Of a stretch of DNA of 7,135 nucleotides, positions 5,380-7,135 are shown piece by piece. The notes beneath the pieces were generated by a model. It was given only the letters and a program-made list of their open reading frames with translations, ran no database searches and was not told the DNA's origin. Numbering within the stretch: the stretch's first letter is position 1; every line of letters starts with the position of its first letter. The position numbers and the translations under genes are program-made. This DNA is from Armatimonadota bacterium (GTDB lineage: Bacteria > Actinomycetota > Acidimicrobiia > Spongiisociales > UBA5794): positions 1-7,135 of the forward strand of contig QQUL01000175.1 in assembly GCA_008501565.1 (NCBI GenBank), in the 5' to 3' direction.

Positions 5380-6894
5380 ATGACCGCCGCCACCAATCGA
5401 CGTGCCCTCTTCAGCATGTTCGTATTCGTCTCCGCACTCGCCATTACCCTGATCCTGATAGCGCTTGCCGCTCCGCCAGCTCGGGCAGACATCCCAGAGC
5501 TGTCGGCGTGGTTCGATGGACCAACGCCCAACCCGGTCGCCGCCGGTTCGTCCGCAACGGTATCTGGCCACTTCTCGGTGTCAGGTGACATCGGAGCGAT
5601 CACCATCGGATTGGAGATTGACGCTGACCCCGGATTCGGGTCTCTCACCCTCGATTCGACATCCGGCGATCTTTTCGGGTGCGTGACAGCAACGACAACC
5701 ATCACCTGTGTTTGGGATGCTCAGATCGCTGACGGCGTCCAAACGATCAACGCGACGATCGCCGTGAACAGTGACATTTCTCCATACTCAAGCTCCGAGA
5801 TCGATGCCACGAGCGAATCGGTGACAGTGCCATTCGGCCAGGAAGCCAGTGCATCGATAGGCGTTGAACCCCCAGCCGGCACGACAACTCTGTCTGGAAC
5901 GGCCATCACGGATGGAGGCGTACCGGTCGAAAACGCCTGTATCTTCGTCCTCTCATCACCGTTCTACGCGTTCCCTACCATCACCAACGCCGACGGCAAT
6001 TGGTCCCTGACCGGACTTCCGGATGACTGGGACTATGTCGTAGCCGCGATACCGCCGTTCGACGGTGTCTACGGTCCGTGCGCCGGGGACGGTCCACCGG
6101 ATGCTCCTGGCCCCGGAGAACTCCAGCCTGTCTTCTACGACAACATCTGGATCGACCTCAACGACCCAGGCATCGCCGGTGACGGCCATGCCTTTGCAGT
6201 ATCAGTGGGGGCGACGGTCCTCAGCGACAGCACCTCGGGAATCATGTCATGCCTGACAACTGCATCAGGATCGACCGTGCCGAGGCCATCCTGTATCCCA
6301 ACGGCAACTACGACACTCTCTGGAACGGTGATCACGAACGGTGGCACGCCTGTCGCCAACGCTTGCATATTCCTTTTGGCCTCATCGGGCGATGTCATCC
6401 CAACCATCAGCGATGCAGAAGGCAATTGGTCAGTGAGCGAACTTCGTGACGACTGGGATTACGTGGTCGCAGTCATCGGTCCGTACGGTGACGAAGAACC
6501 GTGTATGGCTGAGGGTCCCCCGCCGGCTCCCGCGCCAGGCGAGCTTCAGCCCGTGTTCTTCGACGACATCTGGATCGATCTGGCAGACCCCGATCTGACT
6601 GGCGGCGGGGTCAACCCTCACGACTTCGCTGTTGCTGCCGGCGCAACGGTTCTCAGCAACAGCGTTTCCGGTCTGGGGTCGTGCCTGACTACAGCACCAG
6701 GATCAACAGTGCCGAGGCCACCGTGCATCCCACCAACGACGACCACAACTACGGTCGCTCCCACCACCACAACCACAGTCGGTGACACGCTGCCGGTCAC
6801 CGGTGTGACAACCACCGGCGTAGCCATCGTCGGCTCACTGTTCGTGCTCTTGGGAACGGTGGTCCTCGCGGCTTCACGTCGCCGAACTGCGTAG
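5380..6894 (+). CDS. Sortase-anchored (LPVTG) repeat-containing surface protein
   Basis: 504 residues. Residues 1-36 are a signal peptide (NRR, hydrophobic core, cleavage after PPARA). Residues 38-165 form a beta-rich Ig/DUF11-like domain with Cys 101 and 110. Two repeats follow, 168-308 and 310-451, each starting TTTLSGT and resembling carboxypeptidase-regulatory-like (Cna-B-type) beta-sandwiches (GGTPVANACIF, DAEGNWSVSEL). Residues 452-470 are a Thr-rich linker. LPVTG at 471-475, a hydrophobic segment to about 498 and SRRRTA make a complete cell-wall sorting signal. The protein should be exported by Sec, cut by sortase between Thr and Gly, and linked to the wall. ATG 5380 has AAGGA 5 bases upstream. 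The frame is intact. A role in adhesion or as a surface stalk is inference, and the ligand is unknown. No sortase gene is in the window. Confidence 0.88.
   Translation: MTAATNRRALFSMFVFVSALAITLILIALAAPPARADIPELSAWFDGPTPNPVAAGSSATVSGHFSVSGDIGAITIGLEIDADPGFGSLTLDSTSGDLFGCVTATTTITCVWDAQIADGVQTINATIAVNSDISPYSSSEIDATSESVTVPFGQEASASIGVEPPAGTTTLSGTAITDGGVPVENACIFVLSSPFYAFPTITNADGNWSLTGLPDDWDYVVAAIPPFDGVYGPCAGDGPPDAPGPGELQPVFYDNIWIDLNDPGIAGDGHAFAVSVGATVLSDSTSGIMSCLTTASGSTVPRPSCIPTATTTLSGTVITNGGTPVANACIFLLASSGDVIPTISDAEGNWSVSELRDDWDYVVAVIGPYGDEEPCMAEGPPPAPAPGELQPVFFDDIWIDLADPDLTGGGVNPHDFAVAAGATVLSNSVSGLGSCLTTAPGSTVPRPPCIPPTTTTTTVAPTTTTTVGDTLPVTGVTTTGVAIVGSLFVLLGTVVLAASRRRTA
5881..6303 (+). repeat. Surface-protein repeat 1
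   Basis: Encodes residues 168-308. Conserved with repeat 2 are TTTLSGT, NACIF, DDWDYVVA, PGELQPVF, DIWIDL or NIWIDL, GATVLS, SCLTTA and STVPRP, and four cysteines (187, 234, 291, 305). Confidence 0.85.
6307..6738 (+). repeat. Surface-protein repeat 2
   Basis: Encodes residues 310-453, aligned with repeat 1. Its cysteines at 329, 375, 435 and 449 match the four in repeat 1, so two disulfides per repeat are plausible in this exported protein. Confidence 0.85.
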
Positions 6895-7022
6895 ACCTCG
6901 GGGTCTTCGCAATCGTTGTCACCCCTATTGAGCGAGGTGTGCGAGTAACTACCGTGACAACACTCGCAGTACAGATGGGTGGATGGATTCGAGTGGCCGA
7001 CGTTCCTGTCGTGAGGGGTGCA

Positions 7023-7135
7023 ATGGACTTCGACTCGTTCTATCGCGCCGACTACTGGTCGGTTGTCGGACTTGCGATCGTGCTCACTGGCAATGTCCAG
7101 ACTGCCGAGGAAATCGCCCAGGAAGCGTTTCTCGC
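7023..7135 (+). CDS. ECF-type RNA polymerase sigma factor, N-terminus (3' partial)
   Basis: The frame runs off the right edge after 37 codons. MDFDSFYRADYWSVVGLAIV followed by LTGNVQTAEEIAQEAFL matches sigma-70 region 2 of ECF factors: an FxxFYRxxY helix, then LTG, then AEExAQEAF, the part that binds the RNA polymerase beta' clamp. ECF factors direct polymerase to dedicated promoters, often for envelope or stress genes. ATG 7023 has a GAGGGG 4 bases upstream. In-frame GTG 6993, ATG 6975 and GTG 6954 are longer options, but the family usually starts close to the FYR motif. It lies 128 bases after the surface-protein gene on the same strand; whether they are functionally linked cannot be told. 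Confidence 0.8.
   Translation, partial: MDFDSFYRADYWSVVGLAIVLTGNVQTAEEIAQEAFL

Noticed and set aside
5161..5705. - strand frames of 136-139 codons opposite the IS end and the LPXTG gene start
   Set aside because: They are antisense to well-supported genes and show no domain or signal; one crosses the IS boundary.
6893..6906. Terminator after the surface-protein gene
   Set aside because: AGACC and GGTCT form a 5-bp stem with a TCGG loop, but no T run follows and the stem includes the stop codon, so it is too weak to call.
1..7135. tRNA, rRNA, CRISPR array or replication origin
   Set aside because: I saw no cloverleaf pattern, no short regularly spaced repeats and no origin-like motif cluster. 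The only repeats are those listed.

Overview
The window looks like an accessory stretch of a moderately GC-rich actinobacterial chromosome, possibly Acidimicrobiia-like. The evidence is a sortase substrate with a Thr-rich wall-spanning linker and LPVTG signal, several lipobox lipoproteins, GTG/TTG start use, and an actinobacterial-style IS481 transposase. No taxonomic marker gene is complete, so this placement is inference.

Layout. (1) 2-169, + strand: the last 55 codons of a protein ending in a SEC-C zinc-binding motif. (2) 324-4167, - strand: a decaying, internally duplicated locus. Read in its own direction, it begins with a 5'-truncated secreted protein (4167 to 2599) that has a possible metalloprotease-like remnant and two jelly-roll modules. 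It continues with three paralogous small lipoproteins at 2602-2165 (intact), 2032-1557 (one-base frameshift) and 1306-743 (intact, own strong Shine-Dalgarno). Copies of the C-terminal tail of the truncated protein sit between the lipoproteins and after the last one, so the order is tail, lipoprotein, tail, lipoprotein, tail, lipoprotein, degraded module. Tail and lipoprotein overlap as ATGA, which suggests the original pair was translationally coupled. (3) 4168-5233: a complete IS481-family element with 28-bp imperfect inverted repeats, CTAG on both sides, an intact DDE transposase and a 15-bp stem that buries the transposase ribosome binding site. (4) 5380-6894, + strand: a secreted LPXTG cell-wall protein with two four-cysteine repeats and an unusual pair of hairpins in its leader. 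(5) 7023-7135, + strand: the start of an ECF sigma factor, cut by the window edge.

How it fits together. The region concerns the cell surface: one secreted modular protein with a family of small lipoproteins, and one sortase-anchored protein. The IS lies exactly at the 5' break of the secreted protein gene, and the missing N-terminal half is not recognisable on the other side of the IS. The bases around the two CTAG sites also differ. I infer that more than a simple insertion occurred, such as recombination between two IS copies with loss of the intervening DNA. The most unusual content is the alternating tail/lipoprotein array, whose lipoproteins share a C-x-C-P-x-L-x-E-T motif that I cannot assign to any known family.
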